A stretch of DNA of 17,386 bases from CAZEFK01 sp964511405. Lineage in GTDB: Bacteria > Pseudomonadota > Alphaproteobacteria > Elsterales > Elsteraceae. Below, piece by piece: positions 6,805-14,622 of this stretch (the stretch's first letter is position 1; each line of letters opens with the position of its first letter). Where the stretch lies: assembly GCA_964511405.1 (NCBI GenBank), contig CAZEFK010000159.1:1-17386 (forward strand), in the 5' to 3' direction. The notes below the pieces were generated by a model. It searched no databases, was not told the origin of the DNA, and saw nothing but the letters and a program-made list of their open reading frames with translations. A program made the translations under genes and the position numbers.

Positions 6805-8402
6805 TGGGCTCCGATACGGATTCGGCCGATCGCGAGCGCGGCAATCAGCAGCACCCCGATCACCCCAAGATAGGGGCCGTCCCCGATGACCCGATACCAG
6901 GTGGGCTCTGGCGCCGGGCGTGGGAGAAAAGTATCGATAATACCGATGTGTTCAAGCCCCAGCTTGGCGACCACCCGTCCCCAGGGGTCGACCACGCCCG
7001 AGATGCCGGTATTCGCCGCCCGCACCAGGGGGATGCCTTCCTCAACCGCACGTACGCGTGCCATGGCAAAGTGTTGCATCGGACCCGAGCTGCGGCCGAA
7101 CCAGCCGTCGTTGGTCACGTTCAGCAGCCAGGCCGGGCGGTCGGCCGGGTCGGCGACCGCGCCCGGGAAGATCACCTCGTAGCAGATCAGCGGACCCACG
7201 GGCGGCAGCCCGGGCAGGTGCAGCGTCCGCGGGCCGGGGCCGCTGGCGAAGGGATGGGCGAAGCCGGACGCGATCTTTTCGATCGGCAGCCACTTCGCCA
7301 GGGGCACGTATTCGCCGAAGGGCACCAAGTGGAACTTGTCGTAGGTGCCCTCGACCTGGTCGGCCTTGTCCAGCACCACCAGGCCGTTCCAGAAGTCGTA
7401 GCTGCCGTCGGCGGCGGCGGTCCGGCGTGGCGTGCCCAGCATCCAGCGCGCGCCCTCGGGCAGCGCCTGGCGCAACTGGGCCCGCCTGGGCGGGTCCTGC
7501 TCGATCAGGTCGGCAGTGGCGGCCTCGGGCCAGATGATCACGGTCGGGGACAAGGCCGCCGGGCGCGTGCTGAGCGCCACCTGGGCATCGAAGTTGCGGC
7601 CGCGCTCGACCGGATCCCATTTCAGGGTCTGGGCGATGCTGGGCTGCACCAGCCGCAGCTGCACGCCCGGCCAGCGGGCCTCGAGGGCGAACGGGTCGGG
7701 CGCCCGGTCGAGCCGGAGCGCGCCGGCACCGGCAAGCCCGGTGATCAGCGCCAGCGCCGCGATCAGCCCGAGCGTGCCGCCGCGCCCGGCCGCGACCGCC
7801 GGCAGCGCCGCCGCCAGCACGGTGACGAGGCTGAGGCCATAGATGCCGAACCAGGCCGCGCTCTGCAGCACCGGCAGGGTGTCGACCCAGGCGTAGCCGA
7901 TCAGGTTCCAGGGAAAGCCGGTCAGCAGGTGGCCGCGGGCATATTCGGCCAGCGCCCAACAGGCGGCGAAGGCGAGCACGCGGGCCAGCCCCTGCCGCGC
8001 GATCAGCCGTGCCGCCAATGTCGCCAGGCCGGTGAAGATGGCGAGCCCGGCCGGCACGCCGAGCAAGGCCGGCGGCAGCAGCCACCAGAACTGCCCGATG
8101 TCGACGAACAGCGCGTCGCTGATCCAGTAGAGGCCGACGGCGAAATGGCCAAGCCCGAACCACCAGCCGGTCCAGAACGCCTGGGCGCGGCTGCGGCTGC
8201 CGTCAAGCAGCCAGACCAGGCCGGTGAAGGCCGGGATGAGCAGCGGCACGACATAGACCGGCGGCAGCGCCGCCGTCGCGATCATGCCGAGGACGATGGC
8301 GGCGGCGACGCGCTGGTGGCCGCGCAGCGCCGCCAGGCGGTGGGCGATCGCCGCCGGTCGCAGCAGCGAGACGGCGGAGATGGGGCCGGGATCGGTGAAC
8401 AA
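6801..8402 (-). CDS. lnt: Apolipoprotein N-acyltransferase
   Basis: Lnt adds the third acyl chain to the N-terminal cysteine of lipoproteins in the inner membrane. The 533-residue protein has several hydrophobic membrane segments (about 32-230), then the carbon-nitrogen hydrolase domain (about 245-490). The catalytic triad is visible: E293 in WPEAA, K356 in YDKFHLVPFGEY and C408 in ICYE. A last membrane helix sits at about 510-527. The start is probably TTG at 8402, 4 nt after the corC stop, with a weak AGGCGG upstream. The next ATG (codon 40) would remove the first membrane segment. It is the last gene of ybeY-corC-lnt. Confidence 0.96.
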   Translation of the reverse strand: MFTDPGPISAVSLLRPAAIAHRLAALRGHQRVAAAIVLGMIATAALPPVYVVPLLIPAFTGLVWLLDGSRSRAQAFWTGWWFGLGHFAVGLYWISDALFVDIGQFWWLLPPALLGVPAGLAIFTGLATLAARLIARQGLARVLAFAACWALAEYARGHLLTGFPWNLIGYAWVDTLPVLQSAAWFGIYGLSLVTVLAAALPAVAAGRGGTLGLIAALALITGLAGAGALRLDRAPDPFALEARWPGVQLRLVQPSIAQTLKWDPVERGRNFDAQVALSTRPAALSPTVIIWPEAATADLIEQDPPRRAQLRQALPEGARWMLGTPRRTAAADGSYDFWNGLVVLDKADQVEGTYDKFHLVPFGEYVPLAKWLPIEKIASGFAHPFASGPGPRTLHLPGLPPVGPLICYEVIFPGAVADPADRPAWLLNVTNDGWFGRSSGPMQHFAMARVRAVEEGIPLVRAANTGISGVVDPWGRVVAKLGLEHIGIIDTFLPRPAPEPTWYRVIGDGPYLGVIGVLLIAALAIGRIRIGAH

Positions 8403-8406
8403 GGGG

Positions 8407-9279
8407 TCAGGCCGCCTGATCGGGCGGCGGCGGCAGGTTGCGCAGCCGTACCCGCTCGACCCGGCGGGCGTCGCCGGCCACCACTTCGAACTCGATGCCC
8501 GAGGCGTGGAACACGACCTCGCCGGGCTCGGGCACGCGCCCGGCCAGCACGCTCACCAGCCCCGCCAAGGTGTCGACGTCCTCGTGGTCCTCGTCGCGCA
8601 GCGAGCGTCCGACCAGGGTTTCGATGTCGTCGAGCGGCGTGCCGGCATCGGCCACCAGCGAGCCGTCGGGACGTCGTTCGAGCTGGGGGGCCGGTGTCTC
8701 GTCATGCTCATCCTCGATCTCGCCGACGATCTGCTCGACCACGTCCTCGATGGTGACCAGCCCGTCGATGCCGCCATATTCGTCGACCACCAGCGCCAGG
8801 TGGGTGCGCTTGGCGCGCATCTGGATCAGCAGGTCGAGCACCGGCATCGATGGCGGCACGAACAGGGTCGGCCGCAGCAGCCGTTCCAGCGGCAGGGGCG
8901 CCTTGCGCGCCGCCAGCACGTCCTTGATGTGGACCATGCCGACCACGTCATCGAGGGTGTCGCGGAACACCGGCAGCCGGCTGTGCGCCGCCTCGGCCAT
9001 CAGCGCCTCGACCTCGCCGAACGGGGTGCCGATCTCGACCGCGACGATGTGGCCGCGCGGCACCATCACGTCATCCACGGTGGTGTCGCGCATGCGCAGG
9101 ATGTTCAGCAACAGCTCGCGCTCGCGCTCGCCGATCGGCTCGTCGGCCTGCTCGGTGGCCTCGATCAGCTCTTCGATGGTCTCGCGAACGCTCTCGGAGC
9201 GCCCGCCGAACAGGGTGCGCAGGCGCTGGAACAGGCCGTCCGACGATGCGGGCCGGCTTCCTGGGGAACTGTCGCTCAT
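8407..9279 (-). CDS. corC: CorC/HlyC-type CBS-domain protein
   Basis: This is a 290-residue cytosolic protein with a tandem CBS pair (about residues 66-190) and a CorC_HlyC transporter-associated domain (about 205-285). Visible motifs are DVMVPRGHIVAV, the HIKDVL loop and VVDEYGGIDGLVTIEDVVEQ. No DUF21 membrane domain is present, so it is the short soluble form, linked in enterobacteria to Mg2+/Co2+ resistance and often annotated hemolysin-like. The ATG at 9279 overlaps the ybeY stop (ATGA) and has GGAG 8 nt upstream. A longer upstream reading frame is a shadow of ybeY. The ybeY-corC-lnt cluster is widely conserved. Confidence 0.94.
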   Translation of the reverse strand: MSDSSPGSRPASSDGLFQRLRTLFGGRSESVRETIEELIEATEQADEPIGERERELLLNILRMRDTTVDDVMVPRGHIVAVEIGTPFGEVEALMAEAAHSRLPVFRDTLDDVVGMVHIKDVLAARKAPLPLERLLRPTLFVPPSMPVLDLLIQMRAKRTHLALVVDEYGGIDGLVTIEDVVEQIVGEIEDEHDETPAPQLERRPDGSLVADAGTPLDDIETLVGRSLRDEDHEDVDTLAGLVSVLAGRVPEPGEVVFHASGIEFEVVAGDARRVERVRLRNLPPPPDQAA

Positions 9280-9794
9280 GCCGCCGGCTCCCCGGCGGCG
9301 GCGCGGTACGGGTCGGGGAGGCCAAGGCCGGCCAGCATGCGGGTTTCCAGGCCTTCCATGACCTCGGCCTCGACCTCTGTCTCGTGGTCGAAACCCAACA
9401 GATGCAGGACGCCGTGCACCACCAGGTGGACAGCGTGGTCGAGCGGCGCCTTGGCTTGTTCGGCCGCCTCGCGCATCACCGTGTCGTAGGCCAGGATGAC
9501 GTCGCCGAGATGGGGCGGCGGACCGCCGGGCCAGGCGTCGCGATCGCCGGGGAAGGACAGGACGTTGGTCGGCCGGTCCTTGCCCCGCCACTCGCGGTTC
9601 AGCGCTTGGACCGTGGGATCGTCGGCCAGCACCAGCGCCAAGGTGCCGTCAGCCGACCATCCGGCAGCGGCGAGGGCGGCGCGCGCGGCGGCCTCCAGTC
9701 GCTCGCCGCCGGCCGGCCAGCGCGGATCGTCGACCACCAGGTCGAGGACGACCGCTGGCGCTGGAACGGGAGAACTTCGGCTCGGTTCGGACAT
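9276..9794 (-). CDS. ybeY: Endoribonuclease YbeY
   Basis: YbeY is a zinc-dependent endoribonuclease involved in 16S rRNA 3'-end maturation and ribosome quality control. The 172-residue protein has the metal site H-x3-H-x5-H within HGVLHLLGFDH (H127, H131, H137) and the upstream LNREWRGKDRPTNVLSFP motif. The ATG at 9794 is preferred to a GTG at 9836, because an extended -10 element lies at 9827-9835 and would put the transcription start downstream of the GTG. No good Shine-Dalgarno is seen. The stop overlaps corC. Its pairing with the PhoH ATPase immediately upstream is a conserved partnership. Confidence 0.95.
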   Translation of the reverse strand: MSEPSRSSPVPAPAVVLDLVVDDPRWPAGGERLEAAARAALAAAGWSADGTLALVLADDPTVQALNREWRGKDRPTNVLSFPGDRDAWPGGPPPHLGDVILAYDTVMREAAEQAKAPLDHAVHLVVHGVLHLLGFDHETEVEAEVMEGLETRMLAGLGLPDPYRAAAGEPAA

Positions 9795-9826
9795 GAGGGT
9801 TGGTTGGGGATCCTTTGGGGTCGATG

Positions 9827-9835
9827 AGTATAGCA
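9827..9835 (-). promoter_or_regulatory. Extended -10 promoter of ybeY
   Basis: TGCTATACT on the minus strand matches an extended -10 (TG-n-TATACT). The -35 at 17 bp (GAGACC) is poor, which such promoters tolerate. The expected start near 9820 leaves a leader of about 26 nt to the ybeY ATG. Confidence 0.5.
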
Positions 9836-9840
9836 CGGCG

Positions 9841-9877
9841 GCCGCTCCGGTCTCGCGGGCGTAGACCTTGGAGCGGC
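9841..9877. repeat. Strong hairpin between phoH and ybeY
   Basis: The arms at 9841-9853 and 9863-9877 pair over 13 bp with one 2-nt bulge (TT at 9868-9869) and a 9-nt loop. It lies 33 bp after the phoH stop and just before the ybeY -10. No T-tract follows, so it is a rho-independent-like stem without the tail, or a processing or mRNA-stabilising structure. An alternative 8-bp pairing (9850-9857 with 9893-9900) competes with it. Confidence 0.6.
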
Positions 9878-9910
9878 GCGGCGCTATCTGGGCGCGAGAC
9901 GGCCCATGGC

Positions 9911-10906
9911 CTAGCCGCCCTGCGGGGTCAGGCGGGCGTCGTGCGCCTGGTAGGCGCGCACGATCCGGGTGACCAGCGGATGGCGGACGACGTCCTGGTC
10001 GGTGAAGCGGACGAAGGTCGCGCCCTGGACGTCCTGCAGCGTTTCGACCGCGTCCTTGAGGCCGGACTTGGCGCCGAGCGGCAGGTCGACCTGGCTGAGA
10101 TCGCCGGTGACCGCCATGCGGCTGTTCTCGCCGAGCCGGGTCAGGAACATCTTCATCTGGGTCGGCGTCGTGTTCTGGGCTTCGTCCAGGATCACGAAGG
10201 CGTTGGCCAGCGTGCGGCCGCGCATGAAGGCCAGCGGCGCCACTTCGATCTCGCCGGTGCCGAGCCGCTTCACCACCTGGTCGGGCGGCAGCATGTCATA
10301 CAGCGCGTCGTAGAGCGGGCGCAGATAGGGGTCGATCTTGTCCTTGAGGTCGCCGGGCAGGAAGCCCAGCCGCTCGCCGGCCTCGACTGCCGGACGCGAC
10401 AGGATGATCCGGTTGACCCGGCCGGCCAGCAGCATCGAGACGGCGACGGCGACGGCCAGGTAGGTCTTGCCGGTGCCCGCCGGGCCGATGCCGAACACCA
10501 GCTCGTAATCGCGCAGCGCCGACAGGTAGGTGATCTGGGTCGGCGAGCGGGCTTCGACCACGCGCCGCCGGGTCTTGACCGACAGGTCGGTGCCGAACGG
10601 ATCGCCGGTCTCGCCGGCGGGATGGTCGGCCATCCGCACCGCCGCCTCGACCTCGCCCATGTCGACCGCCTTGCCCTTGCGCACGCGCCGATGCAGGGCG
10701 ACCAGGGCGTCCTTGGCGGCCGAGGCCTGGTCGACCGGCCCGCGGATGTCCAGGCGATTGCCGCGCGAGATGATCGAGACGCCCAAGAGCTGCTCGATGC
10801 GGGCGAGATGACGGTCATGCTCGCCGTAAAGCAGGGGCAGATGGACGTTGTCGTCGAATTCCAGCTTTACCGGTTCGATCGTCCGGCCCGCGGCGACCGT
10901 CGTCAA
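9911..10906 (-). CDS. phoH: PhoH-family ATPase/RNA-associated protein
   Basis: This 331-residue P-loop ATPase of the PhoH-like (YbeZ) family is thought to act with YbeY in rRNA or RNA metabolism. A KH-like N-terminal region (about 25-80) precedes the ATPase core. Walker A is GPAGTGKT (141-148) and Walker B is VILDEAQ (238-244). The SRPAVEAGERLGFLPGDLKD motif and TGDLSQVDLP are typical. The start is TTG at 10906, overlapping the miaB stop (TTGA), with AAGGA 8 nt upstream. No other start in this frame fits. Despite the name, phosphate regulation is not implied here. Confidence 0.94.
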   Translation of the reverse strand: MTTVAAGRTIEPVKLEFDDNVHLPLLYGEHDRHLARIEQLLGVSIISRGNRLDIRGPVDQASAAKDALVALHRRVRKGKAVDMGEVEAAVRMADHPAGETGDPFGTDLSVKTRRRVVEARSPTQITYLSALRDYELVFGIGPAGTGKTYLAVAVAVSMLLAGRVNRIILSRPAVEAGERLGFLPGDLKDKIDPYLRPLYDALYDMLPPDQVVKRLGTGEIEVAPLAFMRGRTLANAFVILDEAQNTTPTQMKMFLTRLGENSRMAVTGDLSQVDLPLGAKSGLKDAVETLQDVQGATFVRFTDQDVVRHPLVTRIVRAYQAHDARLTPQGG

Positions 10907-12360
10907 CCTCGCGGTCCTTCGCCGACGGAGGAGCGGCTGGAGGCATGGTCAAGGGCATGCAGGCTTCGATGCATCATGCTGTCTCCCTCTTCCGGTGTGC
11001 GGATGGTGGACAGGCATCCGGCCAGGCTGTTGCTGCCGACGCCTTGGATGGTCACATCGGCGACCCGGCCAAGCCAGCCGGGCGCTGCGGTCGCATGGAC
11101 CGCCTGCAGGTAGGGCGTGCGGCCGACCAACTGGCCCGCATGCCGGCCCGGCTTCTCGAACAGCACGGGCAAGGTCCGGCCGACCGTCGACCGGTTGAAC
11201 GCTGTCTGCTGGTCGCGCAGCAGGGCTTGGACTTCCGCCAGGCGGGCCTCCTTGACCGCTTCGGGCACCTGGTCCGCCGCCAGCGCGGCTGGCGTGCCCG
11301 GGCGCGGGCTGTACTTGAATGAAAACGCTTGCGCGAACCCGATGTCGCCGATCAGGGCCAGAGTGTCCCGGGCGTCGCGATCGGTCTCACCCGGATACCC
11401 GACAATTATGTCAGTTGAGAGCGCGATGTCGGGCCGCGCCGCGCGCAGCCGCTCGATCAGGCGCCGATATGCGGCGACGTCGTGCTGGCGGTTCATCGCC
11501 GCCAGCACGCGGTCGGACCCCGACTGCACGGGCAGGTGCAGGAACGGCATGAGCTGCGGGACGTCGCGATGGGCGCCGATCAGCGAGTCGTCGAGATCGC
11601 GCGGATGCGAGGTCGTGTAGCGCAGGCGCAGGAGGCCGGGGATCTCGGCCAGCGCGCGAATCAGCCGGGCCAGGTCCCAGTCGGCGCCCTCGGGACCCTC
11701 GCCGTGATAGGCGTTGACGTTCTGGCCGAGGAGCGTGATCTCGCGGGCGCCGCGCCCGACCAGGCCGGCGGCCTCGGCCAGCACCGCGGCCGCGGGCCGC
11801 GAATACTCGGCGCCGCGGGTGTAGGGGACGACGCAGAAGCTGCAGAATTTGTCGCAGCCCTCTTGCACCGCCAGGAACGCCGAAATCGGGCTGTCGCCGG
11901 TGCCGGCCGGCAGATGGTCGAACTTGGGCTCGACCGGGAACTCGGTGTCGAGCAGGCCGAGATGGCGGCGGCCCTCGGCCTGGTCGGCGGCGCGCTCGGC
12001 GCGCGCGATCAGCTCGGGCAGACGGTGGATGGTCTGCGGCCCCAGCACGATGTCGACGAAGGGCGAGCGCTCCAGGATCGCGGCACCCTCGGCCTGGGCG
12101 ACGCAGCCGGCCACGCCCAGCATGACCCGGCCGCCGGACGGGCCGGGCGCCTCGGTCAGCGGCTTGAGCCGGCCCAACTCCGAGAACACCTTCTCCGAGG
12201 CCTTCTCGCGGATATGGCAGGTGTTCAAGAGGATGAGATCGGCCTGATCGGGGCCGTCAACCAGACGATAGCCAAGCGGCGCCAGGACATCCGCCATGCG
12301 GGCGGAGTCGTAGACGTTCATCTGGCAACCATATGTTCGGATGTAGAGGCTCTTCGTCAC
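10903..12360 (-). CDS. miaB: tRNA-2-methylthio-N6-dimethylallyladenosine synthase MiaB
   Basis: MiaB is a radical-SAM methylthiotransferase that converts i6A37 to ms2i6A37 in tRNA. The 485-residue protein has three N-terminal cluster cysteines (C12 in YGCQMN, C48 in NTCHIR, C86 in AGCVAQ), the radical-SAM CDKFCSFC (C169, C173, C176) and a C-terminal TRAM domain (about 375-445). After TRAM there is an extra polar tail of roughly 35 residues that I do not recognise. I chose the GTG at 12360 because homologues begin near this K-x-L-Y-I-R-T-YGCQMN segment. A TTG at 12417 would add 19 residues. The end overlaps phoH. A possible small ORF overlaps the start. Confidence 0.96.
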   Translation of the reverse strand: MTKSLYIRTYGCQMNVYDSARMADVLAPLGYRLVDGPDQADLILLNTCHIREKASEKVFSELGRLKPLTEAPGPSGGRVMLGVAGCVAQAEGAAILERSPFVDIVLGPQTIHRLPELIARAERAADQAEGRRHLGLLDTEFPVEPKFDHLPAGTGDSPISAFLAVQEGCDKFCSFCVVPYTRGAEYSRPAAAVLAEAAGLVGRGAREITLLGQNVNAYHGEGPEGADWDLARLIRALAEIPGLLRLRYTTSHPRDLDDSLIGAHRDVPQLMPFLHLPVQSGSDRVLAAMNRQHDVAAYRRLIERLRAARPDIALSTDIIVGYPGETDRDARDTLALIGDIGFAQAFSFKYSPRPGTPAALAADQVPEAVKEARLAEVQALLRDQQTAFNRSTVGRTLPVLFEKPGRHAGQLVGRTPYLQAVHATAAPGWLGRVADVTIQGVGSNSLAGCLSTIRTPEEGDSMMHRSLHALDHASSRSSVGEGPRG

Positions 12361-12458
12361 GAGACCCCGGTGATGCGGCAGAGCATCGAACCGTCGAGCC
12401 AGAGATGGGGATCCCAATCCACGAATCCAACCTTACCATCGGCCCGACAGCCGCTCAA
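12357..12458 (-). CDS. Candidate 33-residue ORF bridging the acyltransferase and miaB
   Basis: This small ORF fills the gap exactly. Its TTG (12458) overlaps the TGA of the upstream acyltransferase, and its TGA overlaps the GTG of miaB. An alternative GTG at 12422 (21 residues) has AAGG 8 nt upstream, the better ribosome binding site. The peptide contains VDWDPHLWLDGSMLCRITG and does not resemble the Arg/Pro/Ala-rich shadow frames elsewhere. About 80 percent of third codon positions in the last 20 codons are G or C. I recognise no family. It could be a real small protein, a coupling leader, or chance. Confidence 0.35.
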   Translation of the reverse strand: MSGCRADGKVGFVDWDPHLWLDGSMLCRITGVS

Positions 12459-13273
12459 GTTTCGGCAAGCTCCGCGGGTGGCACCGCAGCCGCGGCGACC
12501 GGCAGCGGGCGGCCCCCGATCAGCGCCGACACGCCGTCCGCCACGGCCGTTTCGCACAGCCGGGCCAGCGCCTTGCGGGTGCCGGCGCGGGTGATGTCGA
12601 CGGCATCGTGGAAATGGACGCGCACGGTGGTGCGCCCGAGCTTCAGCACCTGCCACAAATGGCCGGCCAGGGTCATGTCGCCATACCAGGCATAGAGCGG
12701 TCGGAAGGTGCGGCCGACCGGGATGCCGTCGAGCGCGACATAGGCTACCGACACCGGCTGGATGGTCAGGGCGCGGCCGCCGACCTCGATGTCGGCGACG
12801 CTGAACAGGGCGGTCTTGAACGGCAGGGTGCGGTTGCCGTCGCTGCTGGTGCCTTCGGGGAACAGGATCAGGTTGTCGCCGGCGCCCAGCCGTGCGGCGA
12901 TGCCGTGACGGTGGTCGGCGGCCGCCGACCGACGGCGGTCGATGAACACGGTCCGCTGCGCCCGGGCCAGCCACCCGAACAGCGGCCAGCCGGCCACCTC
13001 TGATTTGGCGACGAACGACGCCGGCAGCACCGAGCTCAGCACCACGATGTCGAGATAGCTCGCATGGTTGACGACATAGAGCGCCGGGGTGACTGCAGTG
13101 CGGGTGCCGGTGACCACCACCTGGAACCCGAGGATCCGGGCGACCAGGCGGTGATAGAACACCGGCAGCGTCGCGACATAGGGGCGGCCCAGCGCCAGCC
13201 CGATCAGTTGCACGGGCATCAGCGCCGCGGTCAGGGCCACGAACAGCGTGGCGCGGCCGAGAGCGACGAGCAT
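12455..13273 (-). CDS. plsC: PlsC/OlsA-like 1-acylglycerol-3-phosphate O-acyltransferase
   Basis: This 272-residue membrane-associated acyltransferase has the catalytic NHASYLD motif (N69, H70, D75), the substrate motif FPEGTSS (138-144) and an N-terminal hydrophobic helix (about 5-28). Such enzymes make phosphatidic acid from lysophosphatidic acid, or, as OlsA, convert lyso-ornithine lipid to ornithine lipid. The ATG at 13273 overlaps the stop of the OlsB-like gene (TAATG), which favours a shared pathway and the OlsA assignment. The sequence alone does not separate PlsC from OlsA. A longer upstream frame is a shadow of the OlsB-like gene. Confidence 0.9.
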   Translation of the reverse strand: MLVALGRATLFVALTAALMPVQLIGLALGRPYVATLPVFYHRLVARILGFQVVVTGTRTAVTPALYVVNHASYLDIVVLSSVLPASFVAKSEVAGWPLFGWLARAQRTVFIDRRRSAAADHRHGIAARLGAGDNLILFPEGTSSDGNRTLPFKTALFSVADIEVGGRALTIQPVSVAYVALDGIPVGRTFRPLYAWYGDMTLAGHLWQVLKLGRTTVRVHFHDAVDITRAGTRKALARLCETAVADGVSALIGGRPLPVAAAAVPPAELAET

Positions 13274-14094
13274 TAGGCGCGGGCGGTGCGGTGGTAGTGC
13301 TGCGTGTATTTGGCCGTGACCTGGTCGGTCTTGACGATCACGCACACGTCGGTGGTGTTGAACTGGTGGTCGATGACGGCGCCGTCGCCGACATAGCCGC
13401 CGAGCCGGAGATAGCCCTTGATCATGGGCGGCACGCCGGCCAGCCCCGCCTTGGGGTCGATCGCGTCGGCCGGCATCATGTCCATGTCCACATAGCGGTC
13501 CGGCAGGGCCCGCGGCCGCAGCTCGGGCGGCGCCAGATGATGGTGACGCAGGTAGGACAGCGGCAGCGCCAGCTCGCGCGGCTCGACTCCGGGCAGGCTG
13601 GCGCAGCCGAACATCAGGTCGATGCCGTGGTGGAACACATAGGCGGCGATGCCGCGCCACAGCAGCTGCATGGTCGGGCGGTTGCGATAGCGGGCATCGA
13701 CGCAGGAGCGGCCGAGCTCGAGCAGTGTTCCGGGAAAGCGCAGCAAAGGCTCGATGTCGTACTCGTCGGCCGAGTAGAAGCCGCCATGGGCGGCGGCGGC
13801 TTCGCGCCGGATCAAGCGGTAGGTGCCGACCACGGTCGCGGTGCCGGGCACCAGGGCATGGTCGAGCACCAGCAGGTGGTCGCACAGCAGGTCGAAGCCG
13901 TCGATGTCGCGCCCGACGCTGGCCATGGCCGCGGTGGGCTTGGCCGACATCTCGTCATAGAACACGCGGTAGCGGAGCGCTTGGGCGGCTTCGACCTCGG
14001 CGTCGGCCAGCGCCAGGCGAACCTCCAGGTTGCCCATGCGAAGATCGCCCGACAGCTCGACCGCGCTCCGGCGGATGGCGCTACTGTCCATCAT
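13273..14094 (-). CDS. OlsB-like N-acyltransferase (Acetyltransf_5/hemolysin-like GNAT)
   Basis: This 273-residue GNAT-fold protein is of the OlsB family, which transfers a 3-hydroxyacyl chain from acyl carrier protein to ornithine to form lyso-ornithine lipid. Supporting motifs are ALRYRVFYDEM (39-49), the D-x5-DLLCDH segment (64-73), GTYRL (90-94), LELGRSCVD (125-133) and FGCASLPG (162-169). The partner lyso-lipid acyltransferase directly follows with a TAATG overlap, supporting an olsB-olsA-type pair. It starts at ATG 14094 (a second ATG follows immediately), 6 nt after the fur stop. The same family includes proteins annotated hemolysin, so ornithine specificity is inferred. Confidence 0.85.
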   Translation of the reverse strand: MMDSSAIRRSAVELSGDLRMGNLEVRLALADAEVEAAQALRYRVFYDEMSAKPTAAMASVGRDIDGFDLLCDHLLVLDHALVPGTATVVGTYRLIRREAAAAHGGFYSADEYDIEPLLRFPGTLLELGRSCVDARYRNRPTMQLLWRGIAAYVFHHGIDLMFGCASLPGVEPRELALPLSYLRHHHLAPPELRPRALPDRYVDMDMMPADAIDPKAGLAGVPPMIKGYLRLGGYVGDGAVIDHQFNTTDVCVIVKTDQVTAKYTQHYHRTARA

Positions 14095-14100
14095 GGTCGG

Positions 14101-14544
14101 CTAGTCCGATTGGTCGCTGCGCGCCTTGGCGATCGGCACCGCATAGAGCTCCAGCCGATGGTCGACCAGGCGGTAGCCCAGCCGCTCGGCCACCGCCCGT
14201 TGCAGCGCCTCGATCTCTTCGTTGCGGAATTCGACGACCCGGCCGGATTCGATGTCGATAAGGTGATCGTGGTGCTCCTCACGCAGCTCCTCGTACCGCG
14301 ACCGGCCGTCGCCGAAATCGTGGCGCTCGAGGATGTTGGCCTCCTCGAGCAGGCGGACGGTCCGGTAGACGGTGGCGATGCTGATATGCGGATCGACGTC
14401 GATCGCCCGCCGGTAGACCTGTTCGACATCGGGGTGATCCGACGCATCCGAGAGCACCCGCGCGATCACGCGGCGCTGCTCGGTCATCTTCAAGCCCCGT
14501 TCCAGGCAGAGCAGTTCGAGGCGCGACGGTGCCGTGCTGGTCAC
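14101..14544 (-). CDS. fur: Fur-family transcriptional regulator (Fur/Mur)
   Basis: This 147-residue metal-responsive repressor has the winged-helix domain at about residues 8-80 (GLKMTEQRRVIARVL, ISIATVYRTVRLLEEANILERHDFGDGRSRYE). The regulatory metal site is EEHHDHLIDIESG (H91, H92, D93, H94). There are no C-terminal CxxC motifs; the only cysteine is C13. That is the usual state in alphaproteobacterial Fur/Mur, which may sense manganese as well as iron. The GTG at 14544 (AGGG 10 nt upstream) is preferred to the GTG at 14580, which lies at the predicted transcription start. No recognisable Fur box was found nearby. It heads the run into the OlsB-like gene. Confidence 0.94.
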   Translation of the reverse strand: MTSTAPSRLELLCLERGLKMTEQRRVIARVLSDASDHPDVEQVYRRAIDVDPHISIATVYRTVRLLEEANILERHDFGDGRSRYEELREEHHDHLIDIESGRVVEFRNEEIEALQRAVAERLGYRLVDHRLELYAVPIAKARSDQSD

Positions 14545-14582
14545 TGTAGGTTCGCCCTGATGATCCGCCCTTGTCGACACTC

Positions 14583-14592
14583 CCCCTATATA
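14583..14592. promoter_or_regulatory. TATATA element upstream of fur
   Basis: TATATA (14587-14592), embedded in the palindrome CCTATATAGG, is a plausible -10 for fur in otherwise GC-rich DNA. No convincing -35 is seen at 16-18 bp. The symmetry allows use on either strand. Confidence 0.35.
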
Positions 14593-14622
14593 GGCAAAAG
14601 CGGGACCAGCGCCTACCTCCTT

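Noticed and set aside
6792..8756. 654-residue plus-strand open frame opposite lnt and corC
   Set aside because: It is a shadow of lnt, whose catalytic triad is intact. The frame is Gln/Arg/Pro/Ala-rich without domains.
13274..13885. Upstream extension of the plsC-like frame
   Set aside because: It lies within the OlsB-like gene in another frame and is Arg/Pro-rich. The TAATG overlap marks the real start.
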